Shown here: positions 12,503 to 19,308 of the stretch, in pieces
How the letters are laid out: the number at the start of each line of letters is the position of its first letter
Numbering within the stretch: the stretch's first letter is position 1
Origin: a virus
Strand: one strand, 5' to 3'
DNA length: 24,624 nucleotides
IMG/VR virus record: IMGVR_UViG_3300031803_000009
Coordinates: 1 to 24,624 of that record
The notes under the pieces: generated by a model
Databases searched by the model: none
Told to the model about the DNA's origin: nothing
What the model saw: the letters and a program-made list of their open reading frames with translations, nothing else
Position numbers and translations under genes: made by a program

Positions 12503-13966
12503 ATGGCTAAAAAATATTTCCAAATGGTCCCTACTGTCGATTATGATGTTGATGGAGATGGGATGACAAAGCTGGCGGTTGATATTCTTCGGAGGGTTAA
12601 GGCCCGAGCCGAAACCTTGGCCGACGGAGCAATTTTTTATAATTATCAAATGCAAGATGGTGATAATGTAGAAATTATTGCCGATAAGTATTATGGTTCT
12701 TCACAGTATCATTGGGTTGTTTTGATGATGAATAATGTGATTGACCATACATATGATTTGGTGTTGAATGATAATAATTTTGAACGATATATTGCAGCTA
12801 CTTATGGGTCTATGCCTCGCGCATCTGGAGTGTCAGTTAATTTGACTTCTTATCCAAGCACCGGAATTAATTCTGAAACTCATCCGACAACTGTTACTTT
12901 TGAGGCGCCGACCGAGGTCGGGATGCCACTGCGTAGAGCTGAATCTTCCGAATCAGGAAATACCGGAATTGTGTCAGGATCATTTCCTTCAGGAAACTCT
13001 ACTGCTATTTGGATAAAAGGCGAAAGTTCTGATACTGATCCGTTTCAGAATTTAGATGTTGGTGACACGGTACATCTTTTTGTTCCCGAGACTTGGTATG
13101 ACCGAACCTCTTTGGTCACGCCGACCACACATTCAGGAAATGTTTTTTCTGATTCTGTCATCGGGCCCGACGGCCTTGGCGCTACATCGAGAGTTCAGCT
13201 TGCCCAGAACGCATCTGATGTTCCTCATCTTTATTTAGGCCATATTCCCGCATCTGCTATTCATCATCTTTATGTAGGTGGGTCAATTACTATAACGTCC
13301 GAAGGAAATGGAACAACAGGAATTACAGGTAACACAAGAGTTATTTCTACCTATAATGGCGACTCTAAAACAATAACAATAACCGAGCCATTTGAAGATA
13401 TTCCACAAGGTGACGCCGACCTTACATATGGACGCGCCGGGCCCGGGCGCAACGCGGCGCGCCGCGCGGCCGCCCTTGACGCTTGGGCATATACTATTTC
13501 ATATAATGCATCTCAAAATTTTCCGATGATTTCATATACGTCACCGTGCAAAATTGTCGCAAAGTCTATCTATAAGGATGGCGAGGTTGAAGAAACTGGT
13601 GTGTGGAAAGAAGATGAATCTTCGGAAAGATATTTTCAAATTAACGTAGAAATGGATTCTACTACTTTTGATGCATTTACTTGGGACAAAACTAGAGATA
13701 TTGTTTATATACAAACAGGTATTCATCATTTTGAGAGAGATTTATACGATGCGACGGGAACAATTCTTTTGGCCGATGGTACCACAGTTACTCAAGAGCA
13801 ATACGTCAATACTTCTATTGGAACAGCAAGCACCAAAAAGATTGTTACCAATTTAGAATATGAAGCTAAGGCTAATGAAGATAAAAGAACCATTTATTTA
13901 CTAAAGCGAGATTTTTTGATGGAATTTGTCGAAGAATTTGAAACTTTAATGAAGTTGGGTGTATAG
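12503..13966 (+). CDS. 53: gp53-like baseplate wedge protein with a large insertion
   Basis: The N-terminal ~100 residues are gp53: YFQMVPTVDYDVDG, then FYNYQMQDGDNVEIIADKYY, GSSQYHWVVLMMNNVIDHTY, a LysM-like unit. The C-terminus (TNLEYEAKANEDKRTIYLLKR, FVEEFETLM) also fits gp53. T4 gp53 has 196 residues and this protein 487. Residues about 110-330 form an inserted Ser/Thr/Gly-rich, beta-like region. The insertion ends at an extremely GC-rich stretch encoding GRAGPGRNAARRAAAL. In T4, gp53 joins adjacent wedges around the hub. The gene starts 2 bases after the gp48 stop. The inserted domain may be surface-exposed on the baseplate. Confidence 0.85.
   Translation: MAKKYFQMVPTVDYDVDGDGMTKLAVDILRRVKARAETLADGAIFYNYQMQDGDNVEIIADKYYGSSQYHWVVLMMNNVIDHTYDLVLNDNNFERYIAATYGSMPRASGVSVNLTSYPSTGINSETHPTTVTFEAPTEVGMPLRRAESSESGNTGIVSGSFPSGNSTAIWIKGESSDTDPFQNLDVGDTVHLFVPETWYDRTSLVTPTTHSGNVFSDSVIGPDGLGATSRVQLAQNASDVPHLYLGHIPASAIHHLYVGGSITITSEGNGTTGITGNTRVISTYNGDSKTITITEPFEDIPQGDADLTYGRAGPGRNAARRAAALDAWAYTISYNASQNFPMISYTSPCKIVAKSIYKDGEVEETGVWKEDESSERYFQINVEMDSTTFDAFTWDKTRDIVYIQTGIHHFERDLYDATGTILLADGTTVTQEQYVNTSIGTASTKKIVTNLEYEAKANEDKRTIYLLKRDFLMEFVEEFETLMKLGV
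13433..13475 (+). other. 43-bp ultra-GC-rich patch with overlapping palindromes
   Basis: 41 of 43 bases are G or C in a gene that is otherwise about 40% GC. It contains CCCGGG, GGCGCGCC (13456-13463) and GCGGCCGC (13466-13473). It stays in frame and encodes an Arg/Ala/Gly stretch of the gp53-like protein. Confidence 0.85.
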
Positions 13967-13974
13967 ATAATATT

Positions 13975-15318
13975 ATGGCTGAAGAACCTATTATACAACA
14001 AGAAACAGTAGTAAAGGGAGGAGATGTTAATGTTCTTTCGGTAGAACTATTTTCATCGCACCATGCGGACTCTATTAAATTAGGTAATATTTGGAAACAT
14101 ATTTCTATTTTTGAAAATATGAAAAAGAATTATATTGAAGGGCAGATTACAATATCTGAGACACAAGATTTATTGGCATTTATTCCCATTCTCACAAACG
14201 AAAAAATTGTAATTAAGTTTATCACTCCCTCTGCAACAGAACCTTATGTATTTGTTGGGCATCTTCACGAAATTCCAACTAGAATACAGGCGACACAAGG
14301 GCAGCAGGTTTATGTTTTGGGTTTTATTTCTCCTGAATTTGTTAGAAACCAAAAAGTTCAATTTTCAAAGGCCTACAATAAAATGTTAATTTCTGATATG
14401 GTCGGGAGCATTCATTCACAATTTATTAAAGGAGTAACTGGTAAAGAAATGACTATTGTTCCAACATCTGAGCAAACAAGTCGTGTTATCCCAACAATGA
14501 GTCCGTTTAAGGCAATTAATTGGTTATCTAAATGGTCTGTTGCTCCTTCTTATAGGACTGGAGCAAGTTATGTTTTTTTTGAAAATCAAATGGGATATTA
14601 TTTTGGCCCTATAGAAGCGTTAATTGACCGGAGTGTTAATAAGGCCCCTGCCGCCTCATATACAAAAGAAATAGTATTGGCTCAAGAGGGTAAGCAAAAA
14701 GAAACTGGTCGAGGATATTATAGTATTTCTGATATAGAATCAATTACTCCGAAATATATTCCTAATATTGTTTCTGGAGCATATGCATCTAAAACAAAAA
14801 CACATGACATAGTTCTTCGTCGGATAGGAGATTCTACTCGCAATTACTTTACGTCATATTCTAGCACAAAGCATTTAGAATCTTCGGAAGAAAAAACTAT
14901 GCTACACAATGACCTTTCTCTTGGTGGATATACTGATTCATTTATCCAATATGTCCCCGACCATTATTTGGCGTTTTCAGAGCAGCCATCATATCGTACT
15001 ACTGATACAACATTAACTCGCAACTCTCAGCTTTCTCAATTTTTTTCCAAGCAATTAAAAATTACAGTTCCTGGAGATAGTGATAGGACGATTGGGGAAG
15101 TGGTGAATGTAAAAATACCGGCTGCTGCTCCTACATTAGACGAAACATTGGGAAATAAGGACAAATATTTATCTGGCAGATATTTAATTACAGGATTACG
15201 ACACAATATTGAAAAGTCAGAAAAAGAGAATAAGACGTTTCATTCTTTGCAAATGGAATTATCTAGCGATTCTTATGAATCTCCATTACCCGAACAAACA
15301 GTCCGTCATTGGACATAG
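13975..15318 (+). CDS. 27: gp27-like baseplate hub protein
   Basis: The 447-residue protein lies just before the spike genes, where the hub is expected. The N-terminal part (LGNIWKHISIFENMKKNYIE, GQITISETQDLLAFIPILTN, EKIVIKFITP) follows the gp27/gpD tube-like fold pattern: an early strand pair, a helix, and the 'PI.G.E.I.I.F.TP' strand. The C-terminus (KLKITVPGDSDRTIGEVVNV, LSGRYLITGLRHNI) resembles the second tube-like domain. T4 gp27 is a trimeric torus of 391 residues that holds gp5. Sequence identity to T4 looks low, so the call relies on pattern and neighbours. Confidence 0.7.
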   Translation: MAEEPIIQQETVVKGGDVNVLSVELFSSHHADSIKLGNIWKHISIFENMKKNYIEGQITISETQDLLAFIPILTNEKIVIKFITPSATEPYVFVGHLHEIPTRIQATQGQQVYVLGFISPEFVRNQKVQFSKAYNKMLISDMVGSIHSQFIKGVTGKEMTIVPTSEQTSRVIPTMSPFKAINWLSKWSVAPSYRTGASYVFFENQMGYYFGPIEALIDRSVNKAPAASYTKEIVLAQEGKQKETGRGYYSISDIESITPKYIPNIVSGAYASKTKTHDIVLRRIGDSTRNYFTSYSSTKHLESSEEKTMLHNDLSLGGYTDSFIQYVPDHYLAFSEQPSYRTTDTTLTRNSQLSQFFSKQLKITVPGDSDRTIGEVVNVKIPAAAPTLDETLGNKDKYLSGRYLITGLRHNIEKSEKENKTFHSLQMELSSDSYESPLPEQTVRHWT

Positions 15319-15327
15319 GATATAGAA

Positions 15328-16011
15328 ATGAAATCATTTATACATTTTTTAGAAGAAGGTGTCAACGACCCTGGAATTTTTAAGGCTGTGTTCATGGCTG
15401 GAGGGCCTGGGTCTGGAAAAACTTTTATGGCAGACCAATCAGGCCTGGCGGCTTTAGGTTTGCGCCTAATCAATTCAGATGATGTTTTTGAAAAGGCTTT
15501 GAAAAAGGCTGGGTTGGAGGCAACTCCTGAAGTTATTTTTTCTAAACGAGGGCAAGAAGTCATTCGTCCAGCAGCAAAGGCCCTGACTCTAAAGAAGCAA
15601 GAAGCTGCATTGCTTGGAAGGCTTGGCTTGGTTATTGATGGAACTGGAAAAAAGTATGACAGAATTAATACGCAAAGAAAAGCTCTTCTCCGGATGGGAT
15701 ATGACACCATGATGCTCTTTATCAATACAGACTTAGAGACTGCATTAAAAAGAAATGAGGACAGGCCTAGAAAGTTGCCAAAAGACACAGTTGAAAAAAT
15801 GTGGGGGGCAGTTCAGCGCAATATTGGTGCATTTCAGAGATTGTTTGGTAGGGATTTTGTCGTGGTAGATAATTCAGAAGGTAAGGACTATAAAAAAGAA
15901 TCAACGGTAGCCTATAAGCGTGCTTCTAAGTTTACTAAACTTGAGCCGCAAAATCATATTGCACAGAAATGGATTGCAGATGAAAAGAAGCGCAGAGGAA
16001 TTAAAGCATGA
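15328..16011 (+). CDS. zeta-toxin-like P-loop kinase
   Basis: The 227-residue protein has an early Walker A motif, GGPGSGKT (25-32). INSDD (49-53) supplies the acidic catalytic position of zeta/polynucleotide-kinase-type enzymes. Strand GLVIDGTGK follows, then a lid-like RNEDRPRKLP with closely spaced Arg/Lys. The conserved opening (FLEEGVNDPGIFKAVFMAGG) and ending (EPQNHIAQKWI) are those of a kinase family I know from marine T4-like phages. The substrate is unknown: nucleic acid ends, nucleotides or a sugar nucleotide are all possible. It sits between the hub and the gp5 OB gene, overlapping the latter by 4 bases (ATGA), so a cytosolic enzyme is co-translated with spike parts. Confidence 0.78.
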   Translation: MKSFIHFLEEGVNDPGIFKAVFMAGGPGSGKTFMADQSGLAALGLRLINSDDVFEKALKKAGLEATPEVIFSKRGQEVIRPAAKALTLKKQEAALLGRLGLVIDGTGKKYDRINTQRKALLRMGYDTMMLFINTDLETALKRNEDRPRKLPKDTVEKMWGAVQRNIGAFQRLFGRDFVVVDNSEGKDYKKESTVAYKRASKFTKLEPQNHIAQKWIADEKKRRGIKA

Positions 16012-16310
16012 AAAAGGGAATGGGTCGAGATGGATTTATTTGGTTTGAAGGTGTCATAGAAGACCGAATGGATCCGCTTGGGATTGGGCGAATGAGAGTT
16101 CGTGCCTATGGTTTTGATAGCGAAAGTCGAGAAGAAGTTCCAACAGAGCATTTGCCTTGGGCTTATCCTGTGCTCCCTCTCAATAGCGCACAAGGTGAAG
16201 TGCATTCCCCTAAGGAAGGAACATGGGTTCTTGGATTTTTTCGAGATGGTATGGATGCACAAGATAGAGTTATTTTAGGAACAATCAATACAGGAGCATA
16301 TAATGGCTAG
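16008..16310 (+). CDS. 5: gp5 N-terminal OB-fold domain as a separate protein
   Basis: The 100-residue protein matches the first domain of T4 gp5: FIWFEGVIEDRMDPLGIGRMRVRAYGF (T4 LNWFVGVVEDRMDPLKLGRVRVRVVGL), then VPTEHLPWAYPVLPL and GTWVLGFFRDGMDAQDRVILGT. In T4 this OB fold seats the spike on the gp27 torus. The protein ends right after the OB fold (TINTGAYNG). No lysozyme or beta-helix is attached. Overlaps with the kinase (ATGA) and the next gene (8 bases) show tight coupling. Confidence 0.88.
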   Translation: MKKGMGRDGFIWFEGVIEDRMDPLGIGRMRVRAYGFDSESREEVPTEHLPWAYPVLPLNSAQGEVHSPKEGTWVLGFFRDGMDAQDRVILGTINTGAYNG

Positions 16311-17490
16311 CCCTCCTATTCCTGAAAATGTAGAAGACCTTGTTGAATCGCCAATTAATCCTGATGTATTGGCCGATGCAATGCCTAGCGAACCGGTGTG
16401 CCCCAGTATTCCTGGGCTGACTTTTCCTGAGTTGCCTGACCCCGCTGCTCTTGGAAAACTTATAGGTGATAAGTTAGATTCTGCGGCAGATGCAATTTCC
16501 GAATCTTTTGAGGACCTTCAGGCAAAAGCAGCAAAGTTAGAAGAACGAATTAAAAATCCTCCGTCGCCTACTGATCTGATGAATGAGGTCGCAAATCAAG
16601 TTTCGTCTGCGGCCGATAAGGCAGCAAAGGCTTTAGAAAAAGCAGCCATAGATATAAAAGCTCAAGTCTCAGCCAATCTTGCGGCCGAGTGGGATAAGGC
16701 CGCTGGAGCCTTTACAGATTTAGAGTCGGCCATGGCGGCCGCCAGTTCTGGTGCAGTTGATCTTGGCTCTCTTGGGATTGATTTATCATCGCTTCCTGGG
16801 GATGTATTGTCGGGTGTTTTTGCTGGATTTAAAAATGCTGCGGAATGTCTGACCGGTGAACCCGGAAGTGCAGAAGAGGCTTTTAATAAAACAGCCCCAG
16901 AATTGGATGTTGGTGTTGATGATGGTAGAGGAGCAGATGGCGCAACCGCAGCCTTGGCTGTTACTGAAACATCGAAAGTTGTTGTAAATGAGGCGGGCGA
17001 TAAAGTATCAGAACAAGTGCCCCTCACAAAAGAAAAGGTAGATGAGCTTCGTGCAGAAAAACAAGAAAAATTGCCAGAAAAACCTATCACCGCAGAACCT
17101 GTTCCTGTTTCAGAAGTTCCGACGAAAGTAATAAGACCTGAAAAAAGTCATGCTGATGAGATAGTTTCTGAGGGTATTCCTACTGAGGCGCCGCCAGGGC
17201 CAACAGAAGACCAAATAAAAAGGGCCGAGGCAATCAGAAATCATTATTATAAAGAAGTTCGACCCGCAATTATTTTTCGGGACGACGAGGATTACGCGGA
17301 ATTTAAGGGCATCCCGGTCGGGCCGCCGGCAACAGACGAAGAATGGGAGGAAGTCCGTAGACTAGAACAGGTAATGTTTGCTGAAGTAGATGCGATATTA
17401 AATGAAAATCAAGCGGCCTCTACCCTCACGGATGCTGAGGAAATCAAAGCACAAATGTCATCTCAACTTGGTCTTACGTTTGTAAATTAA
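16303..17490 (+). CDS. unknown protein between the two halves of gp5
   Basis: This 395-residue protein overlaps the OB-fold gene and precedes the beta-helix spike gene. I do not recognise a family. It is acidic and Ala-rich. There is a Pro-rich start, a helical/coiled-coil part (about 50-145, e.g. DLQAKAAKLEERI), and a Gly/Ser/Leu patch (SLGIDLSSLPGDVLSGVF). A Pro/Glu-rich linker (KPITAEPVPVSEVPTKV) and a helical C-terminus (RAEAIRNHYYKEVRP, EEVRRLEQVMFAEV) follow. There is no lysozyme motif (no E-x8-D-x5-T pattern in the T4 context). It occupies the place of the gp5 lysozyme domain in gene order, so it may be a virion protein or a scaffold for spike assembly. This is inference from place. 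Confidence 0.55.
   Translation: MASPPIPENVEDLVESPINPDVLADAMPSEPVCPSIPGLTFPELPDPAALGKLIGDKLDSAADAISESFEDLQAKAAKLEERIKNPPSPTDLMNEVANQVSSAADKAAKALEKAAIDIKAQVSANLAAEWDKAAGAFTDLESAMAAASSGAVDLGSLGIDLSSLPGDVLSGVFAGFKNAAECLTGEPGSAEEAFNKTAPELDVGVDDGRGADGATAALAVTETSKVVVNEAGDKVSEQVPLTKEKVDELRAEKQEKLPEKPITAEPVPVSEVPTKVIRPEKSHADEIVSEGIPTEAPPGPTEDQIKRAEAIRNHYYKEVRPAIIFRDDEDYAEFKGIPVGPPATDEEWEEVRRLEQVMFAEVDAILNENQAASTLTDAEEIKAQMSSQLGLTFVN
16734..16743 (+). repeat. GGCGGCCGCC palindrome
   Basis: A 10-base perfect palindrome containing GCGGCCGC. It encodes Ala-Ala-Ala as GCG GCC GCC, the same codon string as at 13466, 22366 and 23324. Confidence 0.8.
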
Positions 17491-17505
17491 AGGGATTATT
17501 ATAAC

Positions 17506-18813
17506 ATGAGTATTATGACAAAGGCACTATCATTTTTGGAAGGATTAGGATTCTTGAGTATACCTCATACCAAACTTCCTGGTGCGTTTATGAAAATAGG
17601 ATCGGATGGAAAACCAGAACCTGGAGAGTTTGTTGGTTCTGACTATCGTAAAGAAGGAGCTCCTGGATTTACTGATGACCGAAAACGAAATGATAAAGAT
17701 TATGTGCCATATGCTCCTAGAAAAATTATTCCTGATCTGGAGGGAGGAGGATATAATGTCTCTGAAAATTTTCCTCAATCTGCGGCCAAAGGCTTTAATG
17801 CAGAAACAGTAGAAGCTAATGTTCCTAGACAGGCTAGGGGTATTAAGGCCGATACTTTAACACGGATGCACGATGCAAAAAGAACATTTGATATTTCTGT
17901 TGCAACATTCAAAGATACATTAGATGATGTTCCTCCACCAGACGAACCAGCAGCCTGGGATGGAAAATCTAATCCAACGACAACACAACCAGAGAATCCG
18001 TTTAATGCAAAGTATCCATATAATCATGTTCGCGAAACAGAGAGTGGGCATTTGTTTGAGGCTGATGATACACCAGGCTCAGAACGCATTAAAGAATCTC
18101 ATCGGTCAGGAACATACTATGAAGTATTTCCTGATGGTAGCAAAGTAGAAAAAATTGTTCGCGATAATTTTACATTGATTGTTGGTAATGACCGAGTTAA
18201 TATTCAAGGAAGTGTAATTGTTACGGTCGAAGGTGATTGTAATATGTACACCAAAGGAAATTTCACTCACCAAGTCAATGGTGATTATAACCTATTGGTC
18301 AAAGGAACGCACACAACTCAAGTGGGGGATGATACCACGCTCGATTGTCATTCTGACTACTACCATTATGTCGGAAATACAATTGACCCGACAAAGGCAG
18401 GTAAGGGGCGAGGAAATAAGGGTGGTTCTTCAAAGGTCGCGATTGCCAATGACTATAAACTTAATGTAGATGGAGTCACAACTGAGATTTATGGTAATGA
18501 GAAGGCATATGAGGATAACAAGACAATTACTAAACGTAGCGCAACCTTGTTTGGTGAGCTGACAGAAAGAATAATTGGTGGAGGAAAGTTTGAACAAATT
18601 GATAATGATTCAACCGAAGCTATAGGCAAGAATCATAATATAACTGTTCTTGGAGGAAAGTTTGAGAAAATTAGTATAAATTCAATTGAGACTGTTCTTG
18701 GTGACAAAAAGCAGACTGTCACGGGGCAGTATATTGCTCGGTCTCTAAAGGATACAGAAATTACTGGCGGGCCTAACATTGAACTCAATCCACCTAGCCC
18801 GATAGATGAATAA
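17506..18813 (+). CDS. 5: gp5 C-terminal beta-helix spike as a separate protein
   Basis: The 435-residue protein contains, from about residue 165, the T4 gp5 C-terminal region: YPYNHVRETESGHLFEADDT and GSERIKESHRSGTYYEVFPD (T4 YPYVHTMETESGHIQEFDDT, GQERYRLVHPTGTYEEVSPS). Eight-residue V-x-G-x5 repeats then build the triple-stranded beta-helix needle (about 225-275 and again to ~425). The N-terminal 160 residues are Pro/Gly/charged and unrecognised, with no lysozyme domain. The protein would trimerise and be tipped by the PAAR protein encoded next. It is longer than the T4 needle portion. The start is supported by AAAGGGA 11 bases upstream. Confidence 0.87.
   Translation: MSIMTKALSFLEGLGFLSIPHTKLPGAFMKIGSDGKPEPGEFVGSDYRKEGAPGFTDDRKRNDKDYVPYAPRKIIPDLEGGGYNVSENFPQSAAKGFNAETVEANVPRQARGIKADTLTRMHDAKRTFDISVATFKDTLDDVPPPDEPAAWDGKSNPTTTQPENPFNAKYPYNHVRETESGHLFEADDTPGSERIKESHRSGTYYEVFPDGSKVEKIVRDNFTLIVGNDRVNIQGSVIVTVEGDCNMYTKGNFTHQVNGDYNLLVKGTHTTQVGDDTTLDCHSDYYHYVGNTIDPTKAGKGRGNKGGSSKVAIANDYKLNVDGVTTEIYGNEKAYEDNKTITKRSATLFGELTERIIGGGKFEQIDNDSTEAIGKNHNITVLGGKFEKISINSIETVLGDKKQTVTGQYIARSLKDTEITGGPNIELNPPSPIDE
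18580..18665 (+). repeat. 72-base internal duplication in the spike gene
   Basis: GGAGGAAAGTTTGA occurs at 18580-18593 and 18652-18665. The period of 72 bases is 24 residues, three 8-residue beta-helix units. The encoded GGKFEQI/GGKFEKI units are alike. Confidence 0.65.
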
Positions 18814-18827
18814 TAGGATATAAAATA

Positions 18828-19133
18828 ATGGGACTTGGACCAAACGTACATAGACTAGGTGATATTTGCACAGGGCATGGATGCTGGCCCTCTCGCCCTA
18901 GCACAGCAGGTTCGCCAACCGTAAATGTGAATGGAATTCCTGTTCATCGTCAGGATGATGCCTGGGATTCTCATTGTTGTCCTAACAAAGGTTGTCATAC
19001 TAGTGTATTGCAGGCTGGGTCGTCAACTGTTAATGTAAATGGACTGCAAATGGCTCGGATTGATGACCCCGTGGCCTGCGGGTCTACAGCCTCGGCTGCT
19101 ATGTGTAGCCCAACTGTGTTTTGTGGAGGATGA
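18828..19133 (+). CDS. 5.4: PAAR-type spike tip protein (gp5.4-like)
   Basis: The 101-residue protein is of PAAR type. It has two GSPTVNVNG/GSSTVNVNG motifs (28-36 and 64-72) and HRLGD near the start. Many Cys and His residues (H8, C14, H17, C19, H40, H49, C50, C51, C56, H57, C84, C93, C99) supply the metal site at the cone tip. In T4, gp5.4 (97 residues) caps the gp5 beta-helix and helps pierce the outer membrane. It lies directly after the beta-helix gene, as expected. It has more cysteines than most PAAR tips. Confidence 0.88.
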   Translation: MGLGPNVHRLGDICTGHGCWPSRPSTAGSPTVNVNGIPVHRQDDAWDSHCCPNKGCHTSVLQAGSSTVNVNGLQMARIDDPVACGSTASAAMCSPTVFCGG

Positions 19134-19137
19134 ATTA

Positions 19138-19305
19138 ATGTCAATAATTACATTAACAGAAAGACCTGTTGATATGTTCACAGACGAACAATGGGATAGT
19201 ATTGTAGAAAATACGCCAAGAGTGAAAGTTATGAGTGAAGTTCGTCTAAAAAAGTTAATGTCAAGAGGGGCTATTATTTTTATATATGAGGAAGAGGAGG
19301 AATAG
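19138..19305 (+). CDS. small unknown protein with acidic C-terminus
   Basis: The 55-residue protein starts at an ATG preceded by GGAGGA 7 bases upstream, which decides this start over an in-frame ATG inside the PAAR gene. It reads MSIITLTERPVDMFTDEQWD, has an amphipathic middle (VRLKKLMSRGAIIFIY) and ends in EEEEE. No family is recognised. It lies between the PAAR tip and the 545-residue protein, 3 bases before the latter, so it may be its partner or chaperone. Confidence 0.6.
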   Translation: MSIITLTERPVDMFTDEQWDSIVENTPRVKVMSEVRLKKLMSRGAIIFIYEEEEE

Positions 19306-19308
19306 ATT

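Noticed and set aside
13456-13473. AscI/NotI-like sites as cloning-linker contamination
   Set aside because: The frame of gp53 runs through without interruption, and similar sites recur in other genes, always in frame as Ala codons.
15306-15788. 160-codon leftward frame
   Set aside because: It lies wholly within the kinase gene, which has Walker A and conserved blocks on the + strand.
19039-19137. Upstream extension of the 55-residue gene into the PAAR gene
   Set aside because: It overlaps the PAAR frame by ~95 bases. GGAGGA directly before the ATG at 19138 marks the real start.
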